64,000 bases of DNA from Kribbella capetownensis. Its GTDB lineage: Bacteria; Actinomycetota; Actinomycetes; Propionibacteriales; Kribbellaceae. The stretch lies in NCBI RefSeq assembly GCF_004331485.1, contig NZ_SJKD01000001.1, forward strand, positions 186,001 to 250,000, written 5' to 3'. The notes below the pieces were generated by a model. That model made no database searches, was not told where the DNA came from, and was given only the letters and a program-made list of their open reading frames with translations. Shown one piece after another: positions 7,278 to 16,191 of the stretch. Both the position numbers and the translations under genes were made by a program. Positions within the stretch are counted from its first letter, which is position 1, and the number at the start of each line of letters is the position of its first letter.

Positions 7278-8261
7278 GTGCTCGAACCGCTGGGTGTTGA
7301 TGAAGCCACCTTCGCGGTTTATCACGCCCTTCTCAGCCACCCAGACAGTACGCCCGAGAACATTGCCGCGCTAGTAAAAAGGCCCGTGACCGAGGTTCAC
7401 GAGCTGATGGAGAAGCTGCGCAAGCTCGAGCTGCTGGTCCCGACCTGGACGAACCCCGACGGTGAGCACGCGGTGCACCCGCGGGTCGGCCTGACCGGCC
7501 TGGCCGAACGCCGCCGGACCGAGTTGAACAAGATGCTCGGCGAGCTCAAGGAAGCCGAAGCCTCGGCCGAGGTGCTGGCCGAGCAGTACAACGAGCTCCT
7601 GACCGCCCGCAGCAGCGGGGACGTCGAGGTTCTGAACGGCCGGGCGAACGCGTCCCGGCGGATCGAAGAGCTGGGCCTGAAGGCCAAGGACACGTTGTGG
7701 GGCCTGGTGCCCGCGCACATCGACGACGTCACCCACCCGTTCGACAAGTCACCGGACGTTCCGTTGCTGGAGCGCGGGCTGCGGATGCGGACCGTCTATC
7801 TCCAGAGCATCACGTCGTCCAAGCAGGCGCTGGACTACGCCGCGGCCATGCACCAGCTCGGCGGTGAGATCCGGGCGACGCCCACGCTGCCGCTGCGGCT
7901 GCTGATCTTCGACCAGGAGATCGCGGTCATGCCGATGGACCCGGAGAACCCGACCGTCGGCGCGGTCATCCACCGCAGCCCCGCCGTGGTCTCGGTCGCG
8001 CTCGCCTTGTTCGACTCCTACTGGGCCCGCGCCACCGAGCTCTTCGACGCGGACGACCGGGAGGACAACGTGCCCCTGACGCCGCACGAGGCCGAGGTAC
8101 TGCGGCTACTCGCCGGCGGCGCGAAGGACGAGCAGGTCGCGCGTCTGCTGGGCATCTCGTTGCGGACGGCCCGCCGCATCACCGCGACCCTGTCGGAGCG
8201 CCTCAATGCCGCCAGCCGCTTCGAGCTCGGCGTGGCGGCAGCGAAGCGCGGCTGGGTCTAG
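7278..8261 (+). CDS. TrmB-like/LuxR-type helix-turn-helix regulator
   Basis: This 327-residue regulator has three parts. An N-terminal winged-helix resembles TrmB (LGVDEATFAVYHALLSHPD, then a charged helix ELMEKLRKLELL) and is followed by a coiled-coil of about 40 residues. The middle resembles the phospholipase-D-like effector domain of TrmB proteins (YLQSITSSKQALDYA, EIRATPTLPLRLLIFD). The C-terminal LuxR-type helix-turn-helix starts LTPHEAEVLRLLAGG. The GTG at 7278 is chosen because AGGAGG lies 5 bases upstream; an ATG at 7242 lacks such a site. It diverges from the 40-residue secreted peptide and converges on pntB with only 10 bp between. No enzyme gene is attached, so the peptide gene is its best candidate partner. 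Confidence 0.85.
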   Translation: MLEPLGVDEATFAVYHALLSHPDSTPENIAALVKRPVTEVHELMEKLRKLELLVPTWTNPDGEHAVHPRVGLTGLAERRRTELNKMLGELKEAEASAEVLAEQYNELLTARSSGDVEVLNGRANASRRIEELGLKAKDTLWGLVPAHIDDVTHPFDKSPDVPLLERGLRMRTVYLQSITSSKQALDYAAAMHQLGGEIRATPTLPLRLLIFDQEIAVMPMDPENPTVGAVIHRSPAVVSVALALFDSYWARATELFDADDREDNVPLTPHEAEVLRLLAGGAKDEQVARLLGISLRTARRITATLSERLNAASRFELGVAAAKRGWV

Positions 8262-8271
8262 CCGCTCCCGG

Positions 8272-9642
8272 TCAGACGGACTTCAGCGCGGCCAGCAGCT
8301 TGGTCAGGGATTCGCGGGCGTCGCCGAACAGCAGCGTGGTCCGGGGGTCGTAGAGGAGTTCGTTCTCGATGCCGGCGAATCCGGGGCGCATGGAGCGCTT
8401 GAGGAAGATCACCCGCTGCGCCTCGTCGGCGTTCAGGATCGGCATGCCGTAGATCGGCGCGCTCGGCGTGTTCCGGGCGGCCGGGTTGACGACGTCGTTG
8501 GCGCCGACCACCAGGACGACGTCCGTCGACTTGAAGTCGGCGTTGATGTCGTCCATCTCGCGCAACTGGTCGTACGGGACCTGGGCCTCGGCCAGCAGCA
8601 CGTTCATGTGGCCAGGCATCCGTCCGGCCACCGGGTGGATCGCGTAGTCGACCTTCACGCCGCGGCTCTGCAGCTCGTCGACCAGGTCGCGCAGGGTGTG
8701 CTGCGCCTGCGCCACGGCCAGGCCGTAGCCGGGAACGATGATGACCTTGTTCGCGTACCCGAGCAGGATCGCGACGTCCTCCGCGCCACCGGAGATGACC
8801 GGCCGCTCGGACGCCGTACCGCCGCCCAGAGTCGAACCACCGCGGACGGCGCCGAAGAGGATGTTGAAGACGGACCGGCCCATCGCATCGGCCATCAGCT
8901 TGGTCAGCAACGTACCGGCGGCGCCGACCAGGGTGCCGGCCACCAGCAGCAGGGTGTTGCCGAGCACGTAACCGCCCGCGGCCACAGTGAGACCGGTGAA
9001 GGCGTTCAGCAGCGAGATGACGATCGGTACGTCGGCACCGCCCACAGGCAGGACCAGCATCACGCCGACCGCGAGACCGACCAGGCAGAGCAGTACGCCG
9101 ACCCACACGCGCGGATCGGAGACGAGCCAGCCGGCCAGCGCGATGCCGCCGATGATCGAGGCGATGAAGAGCACCGGCAGACCGGGGAACGTCACCGGCC
9201 GCGTGGTCATCAATTCCTGCAGTTTGGCGAACGTGACGATCGAGCCGGAGAAGCTGACCGCACCGACCAGGATGGTGAACGCGGTCGCGATCGCGGCGAC
9301 CGTCGCGTCGTCGCTGACCTCGCCGAGCTCCATCAACGCGACCAGCGCGGCCGCGCCACCACCGACACCGTTGAACAGGGCAACGAGCTGCGGCATGTGC
9401 GTCATCTGCACCCGGCGCGACCCGACCACGCCGACGACCGTGCCGGCCGCCAGCGCGATCAGGATCGGCGTCAGGTGATCGGGCTTGTAGGCGACGAAGG
9501 TGATGATGACGGCGAGCACCGCACCGGCGGCACCGAGCAGGTTGCCGGCCCGGGCACTGCGAGGCGACGACAGCGCCTTCAGCGCGACGATGAAGCAGAC
9601 CGCGGCGACCAGGTAACCGATCTGGGCCCAGGTGGGGATCAC
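8272..9642 (-). CDS. pntB: NAD(P) transhydrogenase beta subunit
   Basis: PntB is the membrane and NADP(H)-binding subunit of the proton-translocating transhydrogenase, which makes NADPH from NADH using the proton gradient. The 456-residue protein has about eight to nine membrane helices in the first 270 residues. The NADP-binding domain III follows, recognised by VIIVPGYGLAVAQAQH, YAIHPVAGRMPGHMNVLLAE and VVLVVGANDVVNPAA, close to family consensus. The GTG start overlaps the pntAB stop (GTGA), so translation is coupled. It is the last gene of the three-gene pnt operon and converges on the LuxR-type regulator. Confidence 0.97.
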   Translation of the reverse strand: MIPTWAQIGYLVAAVCFIVALKALSSPRSARAGNLLGAAGAVLAVIITFVAYKPDHLTPILIALAAGTVVGVVGSRRVQMTHMPQLVALFNGVGGGAAALVALMELGEVSDDATVAAIATAFTILVGAVSFSGSIVTFAKLQELMTTRPVTFPGLPVLFIASIIGGIALAGWLVSDPRVWVGVLLCLVGLAVGVMLVLPVGGADVPIVISLLNAFTGLTVAAGGYVLGNTLLLVAGTLVGAAGTLLTKLMADAMGRSVFNILFGAVRGGSTLGGGTASERPVISGGAEDVAILLGYANKVIIVPGYGLAVAQAQHTLRDLVDELQSRGVKVDYAIHPVAGRMPGHMNVLLAEAQVPYDQLREMDDINADFKSTDVVLVVGANDVVNPAARNTPSAPIYGMPILNADEAQRVIFLKRSMRPGFAGIENELLYDPRTTLLFGDARESLTKLLAALKSV

Positions 9643-9944
9643 TTGCGCAGCTCCTTCTTGCGTGCCCCCGGGCCTCTGAACATCTGCAGCATCCGGTCGG
9701 TGACCACGAACCCGCCGACCATGTTGACTGTCGCCAGTACGACGGCCAGCAGTCCGACGACCACCACGATCGCGGAGTCGGCCTGCCCGGTGACGATGAT
9801 GGCGCCGACCAGGATGACGCCGTGGATGGCGTTCGCGCCGGACATCAGCGGGGTGTGCAGGGTCGAGGAGACCTTGCTGATCACCTCGACGCCGACGAAC
9901 GCCGCCAGTACGAAGATCGTCAGCAGCGCGATGGACTCGGTCAC
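9639..9944 (-). CDS. pntAB: NAD(P) transhydrogenase alpha subunit, membrane part
   Basis: This 101-residue membrane protein corresponds to the transmembrane tail of PntA, encoded separately as in many actinobacteria and Rhodospirillum. Three helices are visible: LLTIFVLAAFVGVEVI, VILVGAIIVTG and VVVGLLAVVLATVNMVGGFVV, with the conserved HTPLMSGANAIHG between the first two. The tail MFRGPGARKKELRK is cytoplasmic and basic. Both ends overlap neighbours by GTGA (9941-9944 and 9639-9642), giving tight coupling that keeps subunits in register. Confidence 0.96.
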   Translation of the reverse strand: MTESIALLTIFVLAAFVGVEVISKVSSTLHTPLMSGANAIHGVILVGAIIVTGQADSAIVVVVGLLAVVLATVNMVGGFVVTDRMLQMFRGPGARKKELRK

Positions 9945-11065
9945 GGGGCCTGTCCTTTCAGGAGCTCGCGGGTCGGCTCGTGGAGCACGCTGCCGTCGTG
10001 GGTGACGCAGCAGCCGCGGACGATCTCGTCGTTGAAGTCCGGATCGAACGAGGCGTTCCGGGTCATCAGGCGGATCAGGTTCGCGATGTTCTGACCGTAG
10101 AGCCGGCTGGCCGGTCCGGCCATCTGGCTGGCGACGTTCGCGCCGCCCCAGACCAGCGCGTTGCCGATGGTGAGCTCGGTGCCGGCCACCGAGCCCTCGA
10201 CGTTGCCGCCCTGCTCGGAGGCCAGGTCGACGACGACGGAGCCGGGCTTCATCTGCTCGACCATCGCTCGCGACACCAGGATCGGCGCGGTCCGCCCGGG
10301 GACGGCGGCGGTCGTGATCAGGGCGTCCGCGGCGGCGACGAACGGGGTCAGCAGCTCACGCTGGAGCTGGGCCCGTTCCGGCGTCATCTCGCGGGCGTAC
10401 CCGCCGGGGCCGTCCAGGGTGCCGAGCTCGAGCTCGATCGGCTGCGCGCCCATCGAGGCGATCTCCTCGGCGGCCGCGGTCCGGACGTCGTACGCCCTGA
10501 CGACGGCGCCGAGCCGCTTGGCGGTCGCGATGGCCTGCAGGCCGGCGACGCCGGCGCCGAGGACCAGGACCTGGGCCGGCGGCACGGTCCCCGCCGCGGT
10601 CATGTTCAGCGGGAAGAAGCGTGGCAGCCGCTCGGCCGCCACGATCGCGGCGCGGTACCCGGCGACCAGCGCCTGGGAGGACAGGGCGTCCATCGACTGG
10701 GCCCGCGAGATCCGCGGGACCAGCTCCATCGCGAACGCCGTGAGCTTCGCCGTGGTTGCGGTGCGGACCACATCCGGTGGATTCGTCGGCAGGAACGACA
10801 TCAGCGCCGTACCGGCGTGCAGCCGCTGCAGGCGTTCCCGCTCCAACGGCTGGACCGACGTCACGATGGTGGCCGCGTGGTCGGCGCCCCAGGCGACCTC
10901 GGCACCGGCGTCGCGGTACTGGTCGTCGGAGTACAGGGCCCGTTCGCCGGCGGCCGGCTCGACCGCCACCTCGTAGCCGAGCTCGATGAGTTTCGCGACT
11001 TGTTCCGGCACCAGCGCGACCCGGCGCTCCGCCGGTCTGGTCTCCCGTACGACTGCGATCTTCAC
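9941..11065 (-). CDS. pntAA: NAD(P) transhydrogenase alpha subunit, soluble NAD-binding part
   Basis: This 374-residue protein is the NAD(H)-binding domain I of the transhydrogenase. It begins MKIAVVRETRPAERRVALVP, as alanine dehydrogenase/PntA proteins do. The Rossmann motif is VLVLGAGVAGLQAIATAKRLGA, shown here in part as GAGVAGLQA. Later motifs include TTAAVPGRTAPILVS, VVDLASEQGGN and NVASQMAGPAS, all typical of PntA. It is the first gene of the pntAA-pntAB-pntB operon, which supplies NADPH. GTG at 11065 is used because it aligns with the conserved N-terminus. Confidence 0.96.
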   Translation of the reverse strand: MKIAVVRETRPAERRVALVPEQVAKLIELGYEVAVEPAAGERALYSDDQYRDAGAEVAWGADHAATIVTSVQPLERERLQRLHAGTALMSFLPTNPPDVVRTATTAKLTAFAMELVPRISRAQSMDALSSQALVAGYRAAIVAAERLPRFFPLNMTAAGTVPPAQVLVLGAGVAGLQAIATAKRLGAVVRAYDVRTAAAEEIASMGAQPIELELGTLDGPGGYAREMTPERAQLQRELLTPFVAAADALITTAAVPGRTAPILVSRAMVEQMKPGSVVVDLASEQGGNVEGSVAGTELTIGNALVWGGANVASQMAGPASRLYGQNIANLIRLMTRNASFDPDFNDEIVRGCCVTHDGSVLHEPTRELLKGQAP

Positions 11066-11143
11066 TCGCCGAAACCTATGCCAAACACTGGGTCGCCGGA
11101 AAGCCCGGTCCCCAGGTCGTGGTCAGGTTGTTGTCCCATGATT

Positions 11144-12478
11144 TCAGGCGTTCCCGGCCAGGTTCTGAAGAAGCAGTGCCTCGGCGAGACACACCTTGGT
11201 GAACTCGGCGAGGTGCAGGCCCTCGTCGATCCCGTGGGCGCGGGTGTCCGGATCCTCCACGCCGGTGACCAGAATCGAGGCCTCCGGGAAGGTCTGCTGG
11301 AACTCCGCGATGAACGGAATCGAACCGCCCATCCCCATGTCGATCGGCTCGACACCCCACGCGGTCTGGAAGGCGGACCGGGCCGCTTCGTACCCGGCGC
11401 CGCGCGCGTTCACGCTGCAGGGCTGGCCGGTCTGGCCCTCGGTGACGGTGACCTGTGCACCCCACGGCGCGTGGTTCTCGAGGTGCTCCTTCAGCGCCGC
11501 GCTCGCCTTGATCGCGTCGTCGCCCGGCGCGACCCGCAGGCTCACCTTGGCCCGCGCGACCGGCACCAGCGTGTTGCTCGCCTCTGCCACGGACGGCGCG
11601 TCGATCCCGAGTACGGCGATCGACGGCCGGGTCCACAGGCGGTCGACAAGCGAACCCGAACCGGTCAACCGGACGGAATCCAGCACACTCGACTCAGCCC
11701 GCAGCCGCGCTTCGGGGTAGTCCACATCCGCCGCCCGCGAAGCGTGCAGCCCGTCCACGGCGACGTCACCCTTGTCGTCGTGCAGGGTGGCGAGCAACCG
11801 GCACAGCGTCGACAGCGCGTCCGGGATCGGCCCACCGAACAACCCCGAGTGAACCGCGTGGTCGAGCGTCCGCACCTCGACGTACGCCTCGACCAGGCCG
11901 CGCAGCGACACGGTCAGCGCCGGCCGCCCGACATCCCAGTTGCCCGAGTCGGCGATCACGATCGCGTCGGCGGCGAGGTCCTCGGAGTACTCGTCCAGCA
12001 ACTGCAGCAGGGTCGGCGAGCCGATCTCCTCCTCGCCCTCGACGAACACGGTCACGCCCACCGGCAGATCGTTGCCGAAGGCCCGTACGGCGGCCAGGTG
12101 CGCGGCGATGCCGGCCTTGTCGTCGGCCGCACCCCGGCCGTACAGCCGGTCGCCGCGCTCGGTCGGCACGAACGGGTCCGAGGTCCACTGGTCGACCGGT
12201 CCGGTCGGCTGGACGTCGTGGTGCGCGTACAGCAGCACGGTCGGTTTGCCGGCCGGCGCGGCCTTCTTCGCGATCACCGCGGGCGCGCCGTCGCCGGCCC
12301 GGACGATCTTCACCGTGAACCCCTCGGCCTCGAACAGCGCCGCGGTCGCCTCGGCGGAGCGCTGGACGTCGGCCGCGCGGGCGGGTTCGTAGCTGACCGA
12401 CGGGATCCGGATGAGGTCCTCGAGGTCGGCACGGACACTGGGCAGAACGCGGTCGATCGCCGCGGACAGATCGGTCAT
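11144..12478 (-). CDS. M20-family dipeptidase
   Basis: This 444-residue zinc-dependent cytoplasmic peptidase belongs to the carnosinase-like M20 group. Metal-ligand motifs appear in order: YAHHDVQP (His), RGAADDKAGI (Asp), the catalytic pair in EGEEEIGS, DSGNWD (Asp) and RAHGIDEGLHL (His). A lid/dimerisation domain is inserted after SLRGLVEAYVEV, with the VHSGLFGG loop characteristic of dipeptidases. The ATG at 12478 is preceded by TACGGT and six bases, suggesting a leaderless mRNA. It sits 78 bp upstream of pntAA on the same strand but probably has its own promoter. Likely role: turnover of dipeptides; exact substrate unknown. Confidence 0.93.
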   Translation of the reverse strand: MTDLSAAIDRVLPSVRADLEDLIRIPSVSYEPARAADVQRSAEATAALFEAEGFTVKIVRAGDGAPAVIAKKAAPAGKPTVLLYAHHDVQPTGPVDQWTSDPFVPTERGDRLYGRGAADDKAGIAAHLAAVRAFGNDLPVGVTVFVEGEEEIGSPTLLQLLDEYSEDLAADAIVIADSGNWDVGRPALTVSLRGLVEAYVEVRTLDHAVHSGLFGGPIPDALSTLCRLLATLHDDKGDVAVDGLHASRAADVDYPEARLRAESSVLDSVRLTGSGSLVDRLWTRPSIAVLGIDAPSVAEASNTLVPVARAKVSLRVAPGDDAIKASAALKEHLENHAPWGAQVTVTEGQTGQPCSVNARGAGYEAARSAFQTAWGVEPIDMGMGGSIPFIAEFQQTFPEASILVTGVEDPDTRAHGIDEGLHLAEFTKVCLAEALLLQNLAGNA

Positions 12479-12484
12479 GCGCCT

Positions 12485-12490
12485 ACCGTA
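12485..12490 (-). promoter_or_regulatory. -10 box of the M20 dipeptidase (leaderless)
   Basis: TACGGT on the minus strand, then AGGCGC, then ATG. The six-base spacing fits a leaderless transcript. No clear -35 element is visible. Confidence 0.45.
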
Positions 12491-12599
12491 CGGCCTCCGT
12501 TCGTGCACTCGCCGCCCGGAATACCCTGGTCTTGTTACTGATTGTCGGCATACTCTGGTGCCCTCGTAGGTTTCCGCCCGACCGAAGAGGACTTCACTC

Positions 12600-13541
12600 A
12601 TGGCCCGTCGCCCCCTCGCCATCCTGACCGCCGTCGTCACGTCCGCGGCCGCACTCACCGCGGCGCTGCCCGCCAGTGCCGCGATCACCTGCGACACCGC
12701 CACCACCGGCGGCGCCACCTTCTACGACGGCCCGTCCGCGTCGAAGAAGTACGACGCCCGGTTCAGCAACAGCGCGAGCATCCCCAACCTGAGCACCTAC
12801 ACCCCACAGGGCGCGGGCACTTGGTACAACTGGGACGGCTCCGGCAAGAACCTGCTGTTGGTCGGCTCGTACCGCGCCGGCGCCGACTCACAGCTCTATG
12901 GCATCGACCCGGCCACCGGATCCACCGTCGGTGTGGTCGCCATCGCCGAGTCGCACGTCGGCGGCATCACCGTCAGCAAGGGCTGGGCGTTCGTATCCGG
13001 CGCCGGCAGCAGCATCCGCAAGTACAGCCTGACCTCGCTGCGCGACGCCATGAAGGCCGCGGGTACGCCGTACCTCGCACAGGTAGGGACCGCGCGGGAC
13101 GTGGCAGGTTCGTCGTTCATCGGCAGCTACGGCGACTCGCTGTTCTCCGGGACGTTCAACGACACCGGCCGCGGGACCATGTACGAGTACAAGATCGCCG
13201 ACGACGGCACGCTGACCACAGTGGCCGGCGCGTGGGAGGTGCCGACCAAGACGCAGGGTCTGACCGTCACCGCCAACCACTTCATCTACAGCACGTCGTA
13301 CGGGCGCGGGAACCGCAGCAACCTGTACGTCGTGAAGCGCGGCCAGAAGGACCTGGACGCGGCCGCCCTCAGCTGCTTCCGGGCGCCGAGCATGACCGAG
13401 GGCATCACCGAGTACAACGGAACGGCCTACCTGGTCTACGAGTCCGGCTCGTACCTGTACTCCGGCGATCCCGCGACCCTCAACGTCATCCCCCGGCTGC
13501 ACAAGGCGTCGATCTCGTCGCTGACGTCCCTGGTCCCCTAA
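12600..13541 (+). CDS. Secreted beta-propeller-like protein of unknown function
   Basis: This is a 313-residue exported protein. The signal peptide is MARRPLAILTAVVTSAAALT with cleavage after LPASA, before AITCD. The mature protein has repeated short strand-turn units (NLLLVGSYRAGADSQLYGID, ITVSKGWAFVSGAGSSIRKY, FIYSTSYGRGNRSNLYVV in part), suggesting a propeller like those in secreted proteins that record values along blades. Two cysteines, one near the N-terminus and one near residue 257, could form a disulfide. An AGAGGA site lies 8 bases before the ATG. Its stop overlaps the stop of the convergent protein kinase by 4 bases. No catalytic motif is evident. Confidence 0.85.
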   Translation: MARRPLAILTAVVTSAAALTAALPASAAITCDTATTGGATFYDGPSASKKYDARFSNSASIPNLSTYTPQGAGTWYNWDGSGKNLLLVGSYRAGADSQLYGIDPATGSTVGVVAIAESHVGGITVSKGWAFVSGAGSSIRKYSLTSLRDAMKAAGTPYLAQVGTARDVAGSSFIGSYGDSLFSGTFNDTGRGTMYEYKIADDGTLTTVAGAWEVPTKTQGLTVTANHFIYSTSYGRGNRSNLYVVKRGQKDLDAAALSCFRAPSMTEGITEYNGTAYLVYESGSYLYSGDPATLNVIPRLHKASISSLTSLVP

Positions 13542-14947
13542 GGCTTGTACTCCGCGGAGTCCAGCACGGCCTGACGCTTCTTCGGGTTGTCCTCACGGAC
13601 CTGGACCCGGAGCAGAGTCGACGCGTCCACCTTCCGGTACTGCTCCACAACGGTCGGCACGTTGTTGCAGCTGTATCGGAAGGTGGCAGTCGTGTCAGTG
13701 GTTTCCGGCGTCGGCGACGTACAGCCCTCGGGCGCCGTCGCACTCGTGGGCAGCGTCGACGCGGCCACCAGTCCGAGGTAGACACCTTCGACGCTGGTAT
13801 CCGTCTGCCATCCGGCAGTCTCGGTTGCGACCAGCAACTGAGTGTCTGCCTGCGCCTTCTGGGACCACTCGCGTGGGACCTCCACCGACAGACCGTTGGC
13901 TTCCACCTTCACCGGGCGGCTCAAGACGTACCGGTAGCCGCCGTACCCACCGCCGGCTGCCAGCACGACGGCCAGCACGGTGGCGATCACGCGGGACCGG
14001 CTGGAGCGCTTCGCAGGTACTGCGACGGTCGGCTCGTTGGCGGTGACCAGAGCGGTCTCCTGGTCGACGTCACCCGCCTTGGGAACCGGCGTCGGCATCT
14101 CGGCCGCGGGCACCAGGCCGACTGGGACCTTGCCAGTGGTGTGGGCCTCCCGCAACGCGTTGAGGAAGCTGTCCAGATCCGGCCACCGCTTGTCCCGGTC
14201 CGGCTCTAGTGCACGACGTACAACGACGTCGATCGCGTCGGAGACATCCTCGCGCAGCGTCGTCATCGACGGCGGCGGTGAGTCGATCTGCATCACCGCA
14301 CCGAGGCTGGCCACACCATGGGGCGCTTGGCCGGTGAAGGCGGCGTACGCGACCGCCCCGAGCGAGTAGAGGTCCGCGCGGTGGTCCAGCCGCTCGCCGC
14401 GCACCTGCTCCGGGGCGACGTACGCCGGAGTGCCGCCGGGCATGGTCAGCTGGGACACGTCCTGAACCGCTTTACCCAGACCGAGGTCGCCGAGCATCGC
14501 GCGGTCGCCGCCCGGCTCGGTGCGGAACAGCACGTTGGCCGGCTTCACGTCGCGATGCAGAACGCCGCGCGTGTGCAGGTGCTTGAGGCCCTTACCGACC
14601 TCGGTGATGACGCGGACCGCCTCGCCGAGCTCAAGCGATCCGGCCTTGATCCGGTCCGCGAGCGTCCCACCGTCGGCGTAGGTGAGGACCATGTACGGGC
14701 GTCCGTCCTCGGCCTCCCCGATGTCGTGCACGCCGACGACATACAGCGAGTCGACCTTGCGCAGAAAGCGACCCTCGGCCAGGAACCGGCGGCGGACGTC
14801 CTCGTCGTCGACCCACAGGTCGGACAGGATCTTGACCGCCACCTCGGCGTCCAGTTGCTCGTCCCGGGCCAGCCAAACCGTCGCGAAACCACCGGCACCG
14901 ACCCGGCGGACCAGGGCGTACCGGCCGATCCGCGCTGGCTGGTCCAT
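13538..14947 (-). CDS. Membrane Ser/Thr protein kinase with extracytoplasmic domain
   Basis: This is a 469-residue kinase of the PknB type. The Gly-rich loop is VGAGGFATVW, ATP-anchoring Lys39 lies in EVAVKIL, catalytic Asp133 in LHRDVKPANV, and the activation segment ends YVAPEQ. The metal-binding motif reads DLG (154-156) instead of the more common DFG, a tolerated variant. After about residue 270 comes a disordered linker, then one membrane helix (VIATVLAVVLAAGGGYGG) and a C-terminal extracytoplasmic domain of about 130 residues with two cysteines, which is not a PASTA repeat. It lies tail-to-tail with the secreted protein at 12600 and diverges from the paralogous pair at 15026. The signal and substrates are unknown. 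Confidence 0.93.
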   Translation of the reverse strand: MDQPARIGRYALVRRVGAGGFATVWLARDEQLDAEVAVKILSDLWVDDEDVRRRFLAEGRFLRKVDSLYVVGVHDIGEAEDGRPYMVLTYADGGTLADRIKAGSLELGEAVRVITEVGKGLKHLHTRGVLHRDVKPANVLFRTEPGGDRAMLGDLGLGKAVQDVSQLTMPGGTPAYVAPEQVRGERLDHRADLYSLGAVAYAAFTGQAPHGVASLGAVMQIDSPPPSMTTLREDVSDAIDVVVRRALEPDRDKRWPDLDSFLNALREAHTTGKVPVGLVPAAEMPTPVPKAGDVDQETALVTANEPTVAVPAKRSSRSRVIATVLAVVLAAGGGYGGYRYVLSRPVKVEANGLSVEVPREWSQKAQADTQLLVATETAGWQTDTSVEGVYLGLVAASTLPTSATAPEGCTSPTPETTDTTATFRYSCNNVPTVVEQYRKVDASTLLRVQVREDNPKKRQAVLDSAEYKP

Positions 14948-15025
14948 GCACGCATTATGCTCGATCGCTCGTGCGACTGGTTCGCCGGAGCGAACAAAAG
15001 CATGTTCTGACGCGTCACAACGGGG

Positions 15026-16159
15026 ATGGATACGGGACGGGTGCCGAGCTGGAATCGGTCGCTGGTGGCGGTGCCGGCCGCGATCGCGGTGGTTGCTGTC
15101 GCCGGTGGCGGCTTGCTGGCTGCTGCCCGGGGGCCACGCGACCAGTCCGGCGCGGCCGCCGCTCCCTTGTCTGCCACCGTCGCCAAGGCTTCCGCCGCTA
15201 CCAAGACCCGTGCTGCCACCAAGGTCGCCGTTGACGCGACCAAGTTGCCGACTGGCCGGGATCCGCAGCTCACCTATGTCCGCGGCCGCGCAGTCCTAGG
15301 TGGAGTGGGCAGACCGGTTCGAGTGCCGGGTGAGTACGAGATCGCTGCCGCAGCACGGCTCTGGGACACCACGCTGACCGTGCAGATCACCAGCGCGACC
15401 AGCAGCCTGCTGATGATCCAGGACTACACCGGCAAGGTCGTGAACGAGATCCGGAGCGTCGACTCCCTCGTAACCAGTGCCGACGGCAAGTACGTCGCCT
15501 ATGCCTCGGGCGGACAGTTCTCCGACCACCAGTCCGGCGGCACGCTGTACTTCCAGGAGCACAACACCGGACCGGCCGACGTACTGCGGCAGCCCAAGCT
15601 GACCGACGTCGCGGTGCTGGCAGTGGTCGGCCATGAGGTGTACTTCCGTGGCGGCACCGAGCCGGGCAGTGCCTGGGACCTGTATCGCTGGGACACCGAG
15701 AAGATGTCGGTGCAGAAGCTGTCCAAGGTGAAGTCACCGCTGTCCGTCGCGGCCGACGGCAGTCTGGCTGCCGGGATGACCATCTTCACCGACAGCGGGC
15801 AGTGCACGGCCGTCCTGGACGTGGCCGGCCAGCTGCAGCGATGGCGCACCTGTCAGTACCGGCTGGACCGGTTCAGCCCGGGTGATGCTTTCGTCGTCGG
15901 CCTGCCGCCCGGGACCGGCGAGCCGTACGGCGAGAAGCGCACCGCTGTCCTGGACGCCAGGACCGGGAAGCTGCTCCGCGAGTGGACCGCACCGTCGCTG
16001 CGGGCAGCGGTCGCGGAGGACGACGACCACCTCCTGCTCCAGTGGCACGACCGGCAGGAGCCTCAGTCCCGCTCGGCGCTGGTCCGCTGCACGGTCAGCA
16101 CCGGTGATTGCGAACTGGCCACACCCATATCCCCGGAACCCCTGCTCCTCGGATCATGA
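15026..16159 (+). CDS. Membrane-anchored propeller-like protein, paralog A
   Basis: This 377-residue protein has one N-terminal hydrophobic helix (LVAVPAAIAVVAVAGGGLLAA), an Ala/Thr/Lys-rich spacer, and an exported domain of about 300 residues. The domain starts LPTGRDPQLTYVRGRAV and has repeated WD-free strand motifs (YVAYASGGQ, VYFRGGTEPG, SVAADGSLAA), like TolB-type propellers. Cysteines pair up in SGQCTAVLD and WRTCQYRL, and in VRCTVSTGDCEL. The same blocks recur in the next gene, so the two arose by tandem duplication. They diverge from the Ser/Thr kinase and may work with its extracytoplasmic domain; this is inferred from position only. Confidence 0.84.
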   Translation: MDTGRVPSWNRSLVAVPAAIAVVAVAGGGLLAAARGPRDQSGAAAAPLSATVAKASAATKTRAATKVAVDATKLPTGRDPQLTYVRGRAVLGGVGRPVRVPGEYEIAAAARLWDTTLTVQITSATSSLLMIQDYTGKVVNEIRSVDSLVTSADGKYVAYASGGQFSDHQSGGTLYFQEHNTGPADVLRQPKLTDVAVLAVVGHEVYFRGGTEPGSAWDLYRWDTEKMSVQKLSKVKSPLSVAADGSLAAGMTIFTDSGQCTAVLDVAGQLQRWRTCQYRLDRFSPGDAFVVGLPPGTGEPYGEKRTAVLDARTGKLLREWTAPSLRAAVAEDDDHLLLQWHDRQEPQSRSALVRCTVSTGDCELATPISPEPLLLGS

Positions 16160-16191
16160 GGGCGGGGAGCGAGAGTGTTAGGAGTCCGCTG

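Noticed and set aside
7242..7278. Longer N-terminus for the LuxR-type regulator starting at ATG 7242
   Set aside because: No ribosome site there, and it would overlap the putative -10 box; the GTG at 7278 has a strong site.
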